Part shown: positions 1 to 10,191 of the stretch, piece by piece
Layout: every line of letters starts with the position of its first letter
Numbering within the stretch: the stretch's first letter is position 1
Source of the DNA: Erodium maritimum
Taxonomy: Eukaryota; Streptophyta; Magnoliopsida; Geraniales; Geraniaceae
Assembly: GCA_963921825.1 (NCBI GenBank)
Contig: OY997594.1
Span: 55,661,675 to 55,725,674, forward strand
DNA length: 64,000 bases
Direction of reading: 5' to 3'
The notes under the pieces: model-generated
What the model was told of the DNA's origin: nothing
Databases searched by the model: none
What the model saw: the letters and a program-made list of their open reading frames with translations, nothing else
Position numbers and translations under genes: made by a program

Positions 1-603
1 AGGAGTTTAGAGGTTACTTACCTTGGAAATGGAGAGATGATGAAGATTGTGAGGTTTTTGAGAAGATTTGGTGAAGAACTTGCTCCAAGCTTTCCTCCTT
101 TCCTCCCTTCTTCTTCCTCAAGTCAAGAAGCTTTTCCTTTCTCTCTCCCTTTGTGAAATTTCGGCTACAATGGTGTAAATGGGCTGAATTGCTCTCCAAA
201 AATGGTCTTAAACCTAAGGTTGAGTTGACCAAAAGGCCCTCCCTTGCTCTTTCTTCTATTTTGGCACTTATAAGGGCAAATGGGTCATTAGAGACCCATT
301 TCTTCTCCTCCAAGTCACCATGGACAAGTTTCCTAGTGGGGGCCACCTTGCCCTTAATAAAATCCAGCATCTTTAATTTAATTAGGTTTAGTCGATAATT
401 AGCCTTAGTTTGACCCGAGTTTGAATTTTTTCGCAAAGATAGTCATTTGAAAGGAAACGACCCAACTAAGCTAACCGTAATGACGGCTAAGCTTTTTGGG
501 TCCCGGAAATGTCCCGAATGACTCACAGAGTCTTCGGTTGACTTTTCCGGCCGAAAGTCAACTTTCGCCAAAATTCATCGGTTCGACCAGGATCGACCGG
601 GGG
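1..603 (-). mobile_element. LTR fragment of the long-LTR family, 5' part
   Basis: Read on the minus strand this is the first ~600 bp of the long LTR. It is closely similar to 2400-2724 and, inverted, to 3008-3300 and the start of the plus-strand copy at 2724. It lacks only the first ~14 bases of the LTR. It ends at a run of five G (599-603) where it joins an internal part of another copy, and it continues past the left edge of the window. Open frames here are non-coding by comparison among copies. Confidence 0.8.
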
Positions 604-2724
604 TGAGCTTTCGCTCAGTAGGAAAAAGTAGTAACGGGATTGGACATCCGCTCCGTCACCATAATTACTAAGTCAAGAATTATAAACGGTTAATCGACAA
701 CACGAATAGAGAACCAACGGGAACCAACATTATCGATAATAGGACCAAGCTAAAGAACCATCCAAATATCAGAATATTATATTATTAAGACCAGTACGAA
801 CATCACTCAAACCCGTTATCATGCAGACATAAGACACGTACACCGTGATACTCCGATCACCACGCACAACTCAACAAATACATCATACCAGAATACACCC
901 TCGGTCTAGATGTCTTCCCGGACACACAACATCGGGGTGAAGCAATACATCATACCAGAATACGACATCGGTCTAGAAGTCTTCCCGGACACAAAGCATC
1001 GGGGTGAAACACACATCATACCGGAATCCCCGTCGGCCTAGATGTCTTCCTAGACACACAACATCGGGGTGAAACAATATACCGGAAACGCACATCGGTC
1101 TTCCCGGAAACGCACATCGGGGTAAAAAAGTAGTACATCATACCGAAAACGCACTATCGGCCTAGATGTCTTCCCGGAAACACTCCTCGGGGTAAGCAAA
1201 CAATACACCATACCGGAAACGCACATCGGCCTAGGTGTTTTCCCGGAAACGCACATCTGGGTAAGTAAACAATACATCACACACATATCGGACCGGCACA
1301 CACCTCGATTGGGTATCTTCCCGTCGCACAGGGTACAAGACACACCGCACAACACTGTAACAAACATGTTCACCGAACTTATCATACCATCAAGGCTTAC
1401 AAACACAACTTACCAAGTACACCACATCGGTCTATCATTCACCGAATCATATCACAAGACAACAATTTATACTACATTCAACACATTCATTCATCCAATC
1501 ATAACACGAGATCATCATTTATGTCACATTCATCATATTCAAATAGCGTGCCATGATTCTTAAAGTAAACAAGGAATATACCATACATCGACATTTTAAA
1601 AACTATTAACCACAATCAATCACAACCAACACACAATCCTAAGGCCCAACATGGCCCCATGTGATTCTACAGCAAGACAATTCCCATAATTGGAAGCGGT
1701 TATTCTAGTTAATCATATCATATATGCAAACTAAGACTCTTCTGGTTATTAACATCCTATATGCATACTATTAGCATTCTTTAAATAAAAGCGGTAATTA
1801 CTACTCTTCCCTACCTCAAGTGCTTTCCAAACGCTTAGTCACACGAACGCCTAGTAGTATCCTCCTCCGAGCTCGAGAATAAAGTCTAGGATCATAAATT
1901 AATACTATAATTAATAAGCATTCAAGGTCGGTTTTAATGTTAAATACGTAAATTGCCCCTAACGACAAAACTTGGGCCAAAAGGTAAATTGGGCCGGAAC
2001 TAGGCCCAACTCGGGCAACCCACAAGCCCAGAACTCGGCCCGGTCCGCGCCCCTCAGAGGCTCGGTATCAGGCCCGGACCGTGTCATTCAAAGGGCCGAC
2101 CAGAGGCCCTTTCAGTGCCAAATCTGGGCAGACACAACTTCTTCTTCCCCAACTTCGTTTTCCTGAAAATCTACTTCAACCACTCCATTTCTACCATCAT
2201 TAAACTCCAAAATCAGTCACCAAAACCCCCAAACTTCATTACCCATAATGGGTTTCCTCCAAACATCACCCAACAATTGATTTCTAACCAAAACCTTCAT
2301 TATTCTTCATCAAAACAACCATCTAACAACTAATTAAAAACCCGACAAGTTCATGAAATTTCTATGGAAACCCACAACCCCAAATTGATTGAAAGTAGGA
2401 GTTTAGAGGTTACTTACCTTGGAAATGGAGAGATGATGAAGATTGTGAGGTTTTTGAGAAGATTTGGTGAAGAACTTGCTCCAAGCTTCCTCATTTCCTC
2501 CCTTTCTTCTTCCTCAAGTCAAGAAGCTTTTCCTCTCTCTCTCCCTCTGTGAAATTTCGGCTACAATGGTGTAAATGGGCTGAATTGCTCTCCAAAAATG
2601 ATCTTAAACCTAAGGTTGAGTTGACCAAAAGGCCCTCATTTGCTCTTTCTTTTATTTTGGCACTTATGCGGGCAAATGGGTCATTAGAGACCCATTTCTT
2701 CTCCTCCAAGCCACCATGGGCAAG
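599..2724 (-). mobile_element. Truncated LTR copy, left arm of a giant inverted repeat
   Basis: On the minus strand this is an internal LTR piece of about 2.1 kb that lacks the first ~280 bp and the last ~330 bp of the full LTR. It matches 3008-5122 in inverted orientation, with scattered mismatches. At 599-603 it shares five G/C bases with the start of the next LTR copy, a microhomology typical of illegitimate recombination between two LTRs of one element. It contains a minisatellite (about 895-1275) and a second repeat block near 2040-2110. Confidence 0.8.
895..1275. repeat. LTR-internal minisatellite (minus-strand copy)
   Basis: Units of about 55-65 bp repeat a pattern of 'catcggggtgaa', 'cataccggaa' and 'cggtctagatgtcttcccgg', with length and base changes between units. 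The plus-strand LTR carries the same array inverted at 4455-4845. The long ORFs here are products of the repetition rather than genes. Confidence 0.8.
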
Positions 2725-5447
2725 TAAGAACATCCCCTGGTCGATCCCGGTCGAACCGGTGATTTTTGGTGAAAGTTGACTTCCGGCCGAAAAAAGTCAA
2801 CCGAATACTCCAGGAGTCATTTGGGACCTTTCCGGGACCCAAAAAGCTTAGCCGTCGTTACAGTTAGCTTAGTTGGTCGTTTCCTTTCAAATGACTGTCT
2901 CTGCGAAAAAGTCAAACTCAGGTCAAACTAAGGCTAACTATCGACTAAACCTAATTAAATTAAAGGAGTTGGATTTTTTTAAGGGCAAGGTGGCCCCCAA
3001 TAGGACACTTGTCCATGGTGGATTGGATGAGAAGAAATGGGTCTCTAATGACCCATTTGCCCTCATAAGTGCCAAAATAGAAGAAAGAGCAAGGGAGGGC
3101 CTTTTGGTCAATTCAACCTTAGGTTTAAGACCATTTTTTGGAGAGCAATTCAGCCCATTTACACCATTGTAGCCGAAATTTCACAAAGGGAGACAGAGAG
3201 GAAAAGCTTCTTGACTTGAGGAAGAAGAAAGGGAGGAAAGGAGGAAGCTTGGAGCAAGTTCTTCACCAAATCTTCTCAAAAACCTCACAATCTCAATATT
3301 TTTTGGGTTATGAGTTTTCATATAAATTGCATGAACTTGTTGGGTTTTGAGTTGTTAGTTGTTAGATGGTTGTTTTGATGAAGAATAGTTAAGGTTTTGG
3401 TTAGAAATCAATTGTTGGGTGATGTTTGGAGGAAACCCATTATGGGTAATGAAGTTGGGGGGTTTTGGTGACTGATTTTGGAGTTTAATGATGTTAGAAA
3501 TGGATTTTTTGAAGTAGATTTTCGGGAAAACGAAGTTGGGGAAGAAGAAGTTGAGTCTGCCCAGATTTGGCACGGAAAGGGCCTCTGGCCGGCCCTCTGA
3601 GCGGCATGGTCCGTGCTTGGTACCGACCCTCTGAGCGGCACGATCCGGGCTCGGTACCGGCCCTCTAAGGGGCACGGTCCGGGTCCCAGACTGGCTCTCT
3701 GAGGGGCACGATCCGGGCCTGGTGCCGGGTCTATGAGGGGCACAGATCGGGCCGAGTTCTGGGCTTGTGGGCTGCCTGAGTTGGGCTTAGTTCCGGCCCA
3801 ATTTACCTTTTGGCCCAAGTTTTGTCGTTAGGGGCAATTTACGTATTTCACATTAAAACCGACCTTGAATGTTTATTAATTATAGTATTAATTTATGAGC
3901 CTAGACTTTATTCTCGAGCTCGGAGGAGGATACTACTAGGCGTTCGTGTGACTAAGCGTTTGGAAAGCACTTGAGGTAGGGAAGAGTAGTAATTACCGTT
4001 TTTATTTAAAGAATGCTAATAGTATGCATATAGGACGTTAATAACCGGAAGAGTCTTAGCTTGCATATAGGATGTGATTGACTAGAATAACCGCTTTCAA
4101 TTATGGGAATCGCCTTGCTGTAGAATCACATGTGGCCATGTCGGGCCTTAGGATTGTGTGTTGGTTGTGATCGATTGTGGTTAATAGTCATTAAAATGTC
4201 GATGTATAGTATAGTTCTTGTTTATTTTAAGAATCATGGCATGTTATTTGAATAAGATGAATGTGATATAAATGATGATCTCTTGTTATGATTGGATGAA
4301 TGAATGTGTTAAATGTAGTATAAATTGTTGTCTTGTGATATGATCGGGTGAATGATAGACTGATGTGGTGTGCTTGGTAAGTTGTGATGGTAAGCCTTGA
4401 TGGTATGATAAGTTCGGTGTACATGTTTGTTATAGCGTTGTGCGGTGTGACTTGTTTACCCCGATGTGCGTTTCCGGGAAGACACCTAGGCTGATGCGCG
4501 TTTCCGGTATGGTGTATTGTAGCTTACCCCGAGGTATGATGTACGTTTCCGGGAAGACCGATGTGCATTTCCGGTATATTGTTTCACCCCGATGTTGTGT
4601 GTCCGGGAAGACATCTAGACCGATGGGTGTTCCGGTATGATGTGTCGTTTCACCCCGATGTTGTGTGTCCGGGAAGACATCTAGACTGATGGGTATTCCG
4701 TTATGATGTGTGTTTCACCCCGATGTTATGTGTCCGGGAAGACATCTAGACCGATGGTGTATTCCGGTATGATGTATTGCTTCACCCCGATGATGTGTGT
4801 CCGGGAATACATCTAGAACGAGGGTGTATTCCGGTATGATGTATTTGTTGAGTTGTGTGTGGTGATCGGAGTATCACGGTGTACGTGTCTTATGTCTGCA
4901 TAATATCGGGTTTGAGTGACGTTCGTACTGGTCTTAATAATATAATCTTCTGATATTTGGATGGTTCTTTAGCTTGGTCCTATTATCGATAATGTTGGGT
5001 TCCCGTTGGTTTTCTATTCGTGTTGTCGATTAACCGTTTTAATTCTTGACTTAGTAATTATGGTGACGGAGTGGATGTCCAATCTCGTTACTACTTTTTC
5101 CTACTGAGGAAAGCTCACCCCCTCTGTTTTTACTGTTTTACAGGTTTCGATCGTGAGTCGGTCTAGAGGAAGTCTCAGAGCTCGGGAGCTCATCGAGAGT
5201 CCGGGGATTAACACTTATTAGTGACGTACTTTACCTTTTGTACTAGATCGAACTCCCTTTCTTTTGGATTTAAAACATTGACTTATGATTATCGGGGTTG
5301 TTTATTTTGGAACTAAATTCGGAGTTTCTGTTGTTTAAATCTACTTTTATCTCGTTTAACTTACTTTTACTTTTAAATTTATTATTGTTTTTACTTTTCT
5401 TTAGTTCACGTCTCGAGTCCGGCCAAAACCGGATTTGGGGCGTGACA
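2724..5447 (+). mobile_element. Near-complete LTR, plus strand
   Basis: The copy starts GTAAGAAC, so the usual leading T of TGTAAGAAC is changed, and it ends GGGGCGTGACA at 5447. It is about 2.7 kb. The end matches the ends of the copies at 49012, 35793, 31776 and 60520. No internal coding region is attached, so it is a solo or truncated LTR. It lies head-to-head with the copy at 599-2724, and positions 3008-5122 form the right arm of the inverted repeat. Target duplications could not be read, because the left side abuts another LTR. Confidence 0.8.
4455..4845. repeat. LTR-internal minisatellite (plus-strand copy)
   Basis: About six units of 55-65 bp carry 'caccccgatgttgtgtgt', 'ccgggaagacatctagac' and 'ttccggtatgatgt' motifs. 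This is the same array as 895-1275, inverted. Confidence 0.8.
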
Positions 5448-8052
5448 GACCACACGTACGAACTCGCACGACAATACACTGAACTCAGGTATAACTGTAT
5501 TTCAAATCATAGAAGATCACATAGCAAGCATAAGTAATCACAGCAGCCAACATAGATCAACACATAGAGTAATATCATTAGCAATCACTGCCACCTATGG
5601 TATTCCAGAGCAATGCGTCGGCTTCCATGGCCCGGCTCACCATATCGTACCGAACTCGACATCGGCCTAGATATCTTCCCGGAACACAACATCGGGGTAC
5701 AACTCATAATATAGCGGACCGGAATCCTCCGTCTGTCGGGTATATCTTCCCGTAGCACGGGGCACAAATCACATCACCCACACCATACCAGAACACTCAT
5801 CGGTATAAACATTGCTCTGGAACACCCTCCTCGGCTCTAGATCCCCTGTACCGTAATCGCACATGTAGCACATGTATCGCACCGGAACCAATCCTCGGCC
5901 TGGATATCCTATACCGGAATCCTCCACGGTATAGATATCATACCGGAAGCCTCGGTCTAGATATCTATATCGGAACCATTCATCGATATAGATATGGGAC
6001 CGGAACACACCGCCTCGGAACATATCGTGCCAGAACCGGCACAGCATCAGCCACGATATTGGATCGGAACAACATCCTCAAGCATATCACGCCGAACATA
6101 TCACACCGGCATACCCTACCGAACAATCTTACCGAACACATCACATCGGTCTATCAATCACCCGATCATAGCACAAGGCAATAATTCACGCTAACATTCA
6201 CCACGTTCTCATAGCATATTATGATCCATGATTCAACAACGGACATGCCACATACCAACCTTACATGTTACTAGTCACAACAAACACAACCAACACGCAA
6301 TCCTACGAGCCCAATTAAGGACCCACATGTGATACTACAGCACAACAATTCCCACACTTACGAGCACGACCTGGCCCGCAAGTGGTTTCATCTTTATATG
6401 ACTACGCTAGTTATTCACATCCTACATATGATTCTATAGTATATCGAGGATTCATAACCTATATGCATACTAGTAACTTTCCGCAATTAAACCGGTATTC
6501 GCTACTTTTCCCTACCTCAACCGCTATCTAAACGCGAACGATCACGAGTCGCCTAGTAGCCTCATCCGCCGTGCTCGGGAACAACGTCTAAGATTACAAG
6601 TAATACGAGAATTAATAATAACTCAAGTGTAGTTCAAAGAGAGAAATAACCAAATCAACCCCCAATTACTCATCTTGCCCAAAATGGGCCCGGAAGGCCC
6701 ATTTTGCCCGGAAAAGGAAAAGTCCCTTGGGACTCCGAAAATTTCCCTTTTCGTTTCTATCATTCCTAATTAAATTTACTTGTTCCAACGCACTTGACGG
6801 AATCAAATTCCGATGTTCGGGCGTTCTAAAACCACAATTAAAGTTTCTAACTACAATTTCCGAAATTGCACGAACCACTTCCATAATTCGTTCCGGGCAT
6901 GAATTATCGATCCGTGGTTCACCCAAGACCCCCCGAACACGACAACCCGCATCCCGGGCCGAGTGGGCCCCACGGTCACACGTGGACCATGGGTGGCCGG
7001 ACCAGACCGGACCCGTGTGGCCGGTCGCGGTTCCGTGCTCTCCCTCCGGCTATGGCCGGTTATACCCCCCGGTGACCGGAAATCCCGGTGACCGTTCGGA
7101 GCTCCGACGAACCTCCGGTCGCCGGAAAAATACCCCATTTCTCCAAAAAGTTCCTAACAAGCTCTAGCTTCTCCAAAAATTTCATTTTTAAGTTCCAAAA
7201 CCTCAAAACTAACCTCAATAACTCCAAAGTTTCAAGACCCATGGTGGGTTTCATCAAAACAACACAAACTCAATGGAATTTCATCAAACTCTTCCACTTT
7301 CTCTCCACAATCATCTATTTAACCATCAAAACCCCAAACCCATAACACTTAAGTCTTATTCAAGCAATTTCTACCAAAACCCACAACTAGAAATTTAACA
7401 AAAGGGAAGTTAAGTGCAAGATTACCTTAGGGAATGGGTAGATGTTGAAGAAAATGAGGTTTTTTGGGTAGAAGTCAAGTGAAAGGAGACATTTTTCTTC
7501 TCTTCTTCTCCTTTCTTCTTCTTCAAGTTATGGAGGTTTCAAGCTTTCTCTCTCTCTCTCTCTCTATAGAATTTGGCCAAGGTGAGAAAATGTGCTGAAA
7601 ATTGCCCAAAAGTGGTCCTTATCCTAAAGGTAGAAATGTCTCTTTCGTCCTTTAACCCCTCTCTCTCTCTTTTGTCCACAAGTGAAAACCCAATGGTCTT
7701 TTCTCACCCTTTTCTTCCCCTCCAAGCCATCATGGACATGTGTCCATGTGGGTTCCACCTCTACCCAAAATATCTCATCTCAAATTAAATTAATTCGTTA
7801 AGACCCCTAATTAGACCTACTTTGACCCGGGTTTGACTTTTTCGCAAAAGTAGTCATTTGAAAGGAAATGACCCAACTAAGCTAACCGTAACAACGGCTA
7901 AATTTTTTGGGTCCCGGAAAGGTCCTGAATGACTCCCGGAGTCATCGGTTGACTTTTCCGGCGGAAAGTCATCGGTTGACTTTTCCGGCGGAAAGTCAAC
8001 TTTCCCCAAATTTCACCGGTTCGACCGGTGTCGACCGGGGGCGGCTCTTACA
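5448..8052 (-). mobile_element. Divergent LTR copy, minus strand
   Basis: Read on the minus strand it begins TGTAAGAGCCGCCCCCGGTC at 8052 and follows the family layout: a leader with paired 'accggt' and a 'gacttttccgg' block, a CT-rich stretch, a GC-rich repeat, then a minisatellite near 5640-6050. Its last several hundred bases (the ...GTGACA end) are missing at 5448, where the plus-strand LTR stops. This fits insertion of the 1-5447 cluster into it, but the partner half lies outside the window. Confidence 0.7.
5640..6050. repeat. Minisatellite within the divergent LTR
   Basis: Imperfect units built from 'ccggaacacaacatcgggg', 'tcggcctagatatcttcccg' and 'accggaatcctc' sit in the same relative place as the arrays at 895-1275 and 4455-4845, but with different unit content. 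Confidence 0.65.
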
Positions 8053-8080
8053 ATATTGAGATGAAATTAACTCTTATATG

Positions 8081-8629
8081 GGGCGGCAAATGCCAAAGGA
8101 AAGGGCATGTCAGGACAACGTTATACCCGGACTACCAAACTAAAGAAGGCTTTAGATCTATCTGGTATCTCTCTCAGGCAGTTGGAAGACGAGGATCATA
8201 GTGATGATGAGCAGGCGAGGGCTCTAAAGAAGCCCCGCCAGGGCCAATGAGAGGAACCCGGGAGGGGGGAAGGGGCAATAGCCCTATTCCCTTAGACCTG
8301 GGATGGATGGTGTGTGTTCGTCCCGAGAATAGTCTGGAAGCATTGGAGTTTTATTTTAATTTCAGTTTTCTTGTTTTCTGTTTAGTTTGGATTTCTGGAC
8401 TTGGTTGATGGTTTGGATTTGTTTGATGGTTTGGCTTTCCCCTTGTTTTTGGGACAGTCACCTCAATTTCTTTTAGTGTCTCTGATGTCAAAACAGACTA
8501 TTTCTACGGGTCCACGAGCGTTGGGTATCCTAGAGGGAACTCGGACTATATTCTGAAGCCTAGGACTTTGGTTCTTTTGTAATCGATATTAACAACAATA
8601 CATTTTGATTTCTTTACCGTTTCAAAAAA
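8081..8629 (+). mobile_element. 5'-truncated non-LTR retrotransposon (LINE)
   Basis: A 549-bp insertion is flanked by the direct repeat AACTCTTATATG (8069-8080 and 8630-8641) and ends in a short A-tract after 'taccgtttc'. The first ~165 bases encode an open frame rich in charged residues that ends in KKPRQGQ and a stop near 8250, which looks like the C-terminus of a LINE ORF1. Non-coding 3' sequence follows directly, so ORF2 (endonuclease and reverse transcriptase) is absent. The 3' half shares 'gggtcca(c/t)gagcg' and the terminal motif with the element at 29244-30281. Confidence 0.8.
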
Positions 8630-8641
8630 AACTCTTATATG

Positions 8642-9615
8642 AATAAAAACAAACTAGTATATCAGTAGTCCAATCTTTCTTTCCTTTGCTGTCTGGAGTC
8701 AATGGTAAGCTTCTTCCACTTGTCATCCAAACGCATCAAATGGCAAACCAAGATGCACATTTATAAACTTTGGTTATGCTTCACTAATCATCTTCCTAAT
8801 GTTAAAAGACGTACAGTTAATTAACAATAGTTGTCTTGAAAAGGGGTTTGGCATTGGGCATACCAACAAATGTAGTTCACTATGAGATAATGTAGTGTAT
8901 TAGAGCTAATTACACTAAACAAATACATCTTAATGGAAGAGCCATTCACTAATCACCAAAACACATCACTTTTCTCTTATCTTACCATCAAAATAGATCA
9001 CATCACTTGTACAATGCTTGATGTTACTCCAAGCAACTAAAATCACAGTTCAAATCTTGACAACATTATACATTTCAAAATTATGCTTATACATATGAGG
9101 AGTCTAATAAATAAGAACCCATTGAAGAGGGCCAATCATTCCCTTTTATGCATTATTGGTGGTCCCTTAGTCCCCCATGAATTGGGGATTTTCATGGATG
9201 GATAATTGTAAGGATCAATCAGAGGAAATTGCAATGTGATAAAGATGATATCTCCATTTAAGAGGTCACACAGTTCAATTCATGATGGTGCAATGTGGTT
9301 TGGGTTTTGAAGTTTATTGATTTGTAAAATCATTTATTAATATAAAGGAAAAAGAAAAGAATGCATGGCACAAAAACAGAAGAAGCCAAGAAAACAGATG
9401 AGAGATGATGAAAACTACAAATCCTTTCTTCTTCTCCTTTTCATATTCCCTGCAACAGGTAGCCTTCCATTTGCCCTAAATGGTCAATCTAGAGACTATG
9501 TGTTGTAGATACCTAAACATAACTTAACAGAACATACTCTAAGGTAAGGACCATAACTAATATAAATATATAAGCCAATGATTGGTGATGAGGAAGAGGA
9601 AGAGAAGATTGTTAA
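8642..9615. other. Intergenic, no gene seen
   Basis: AT-rich unique-looking sequence between the LINE and the S40 gene. The part nearest 9615 probably holds the 3' UTR of the S40 gene. No coding signal was recognised. Confidence 0.5.
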
Positions 9616-10191
9616 TTACTGTTCTAAGAAGCCAGTTTTGGTCAAAACAGCATTCCTGACTTTGCTGAGGTCTCTTCCTTTGAGGGTCCTTCCTATACCT
9701 TCACACATGGAGAAGGATGAAATCTGAGTTCCTGCACGCTTTCTGGCCACCCATTCATGTGGAGGCACCAACTCATCATCACCATCATCTTCTTCAACAA
9801 CACCATGATGGGGAGGAGGAGGAGGATCAACCCAGTTAGAGTTAGAGTCAGAGGCATTGTTGGGCCCATAAATCTTGGACCAATCAGGAATGAAGACAGG
9901 GGCTGAAGATTGTTGTTGCATGCTGGTTGTAGCAGAGATGGATCCTCCTCTTGGGATCTTTTTGGAAGCAGAGTGGTGGTGCCATGCAGAGGACCCACAT
10001 GAAGAAGAAGAAGAAGAAGAACCAACCTTGCCCTTGTTCTTCTTGTTCTTCATCATCTTAGGACTTGAAGAAGAATTTGCAGCTTCTCTGTCCCTCACAA
10101 CAGACCACACATCTTCTTCCCCAAACTCTTCACCATCATCATCAACTCCACCATAGCTCTTGCTCATCATCCCATATTGCCAATCTCCCAT
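9616..10191 (-). CDS. S40 family protein (senescence regulator, DUF584)
   Basis: An intronless frame of 191 codons. The C-terminal ~50 residues hold the family box: PPHEWVARKR, then SMCEGIGRTLKGRDL, then VRNAVLTKTGFLEQ, with the stop directly after. Other family traits are an N-terminal acidic stretch followed by EEDVWSVV (about 25-32), a Ser/Lys-rich basic patch (about 39-67) that could act as a nuclear signal, and APVFIPDWSKIYG (about 97-109). Proteins of this family are plant-specific, often nuclear, and linked to leaf senescence and stress; their biochemical activity is not known. The ATG at 10191 is chosen because MGDWQ is a usual family start. A TATTTATA-like stretch lies about 65-75 bp upstream. 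The His, Pro and Ser runs are low complexity. The family is clear; which paralogue it is cannot be said. Confidence 0.9.
   Translation of the reverse strand: MGDWQYGMMSKSYGGVDDDGEEFGEEDVWSVVRDREAANSSSSPKMMKNKKNKGKVGSSSSSSSCGSSAWHHHSASKKIPRGGSISATTSMQQQSSAPVFIPDWSKIYGPNNASDSNSNWVDPPPPPHHGVVEEDDGDDELVPPHEWVARKRAGTQISSFSMCEGIGRTLKGRDLSKVRNAVLTKTGFLEQ

Noticed and set aside
1050..1406. 118-codon Cys-rich ORF on the minus strand
   Set aside because: Encoded by the LTR minisatellite; periodicity follows the DNA repeat.
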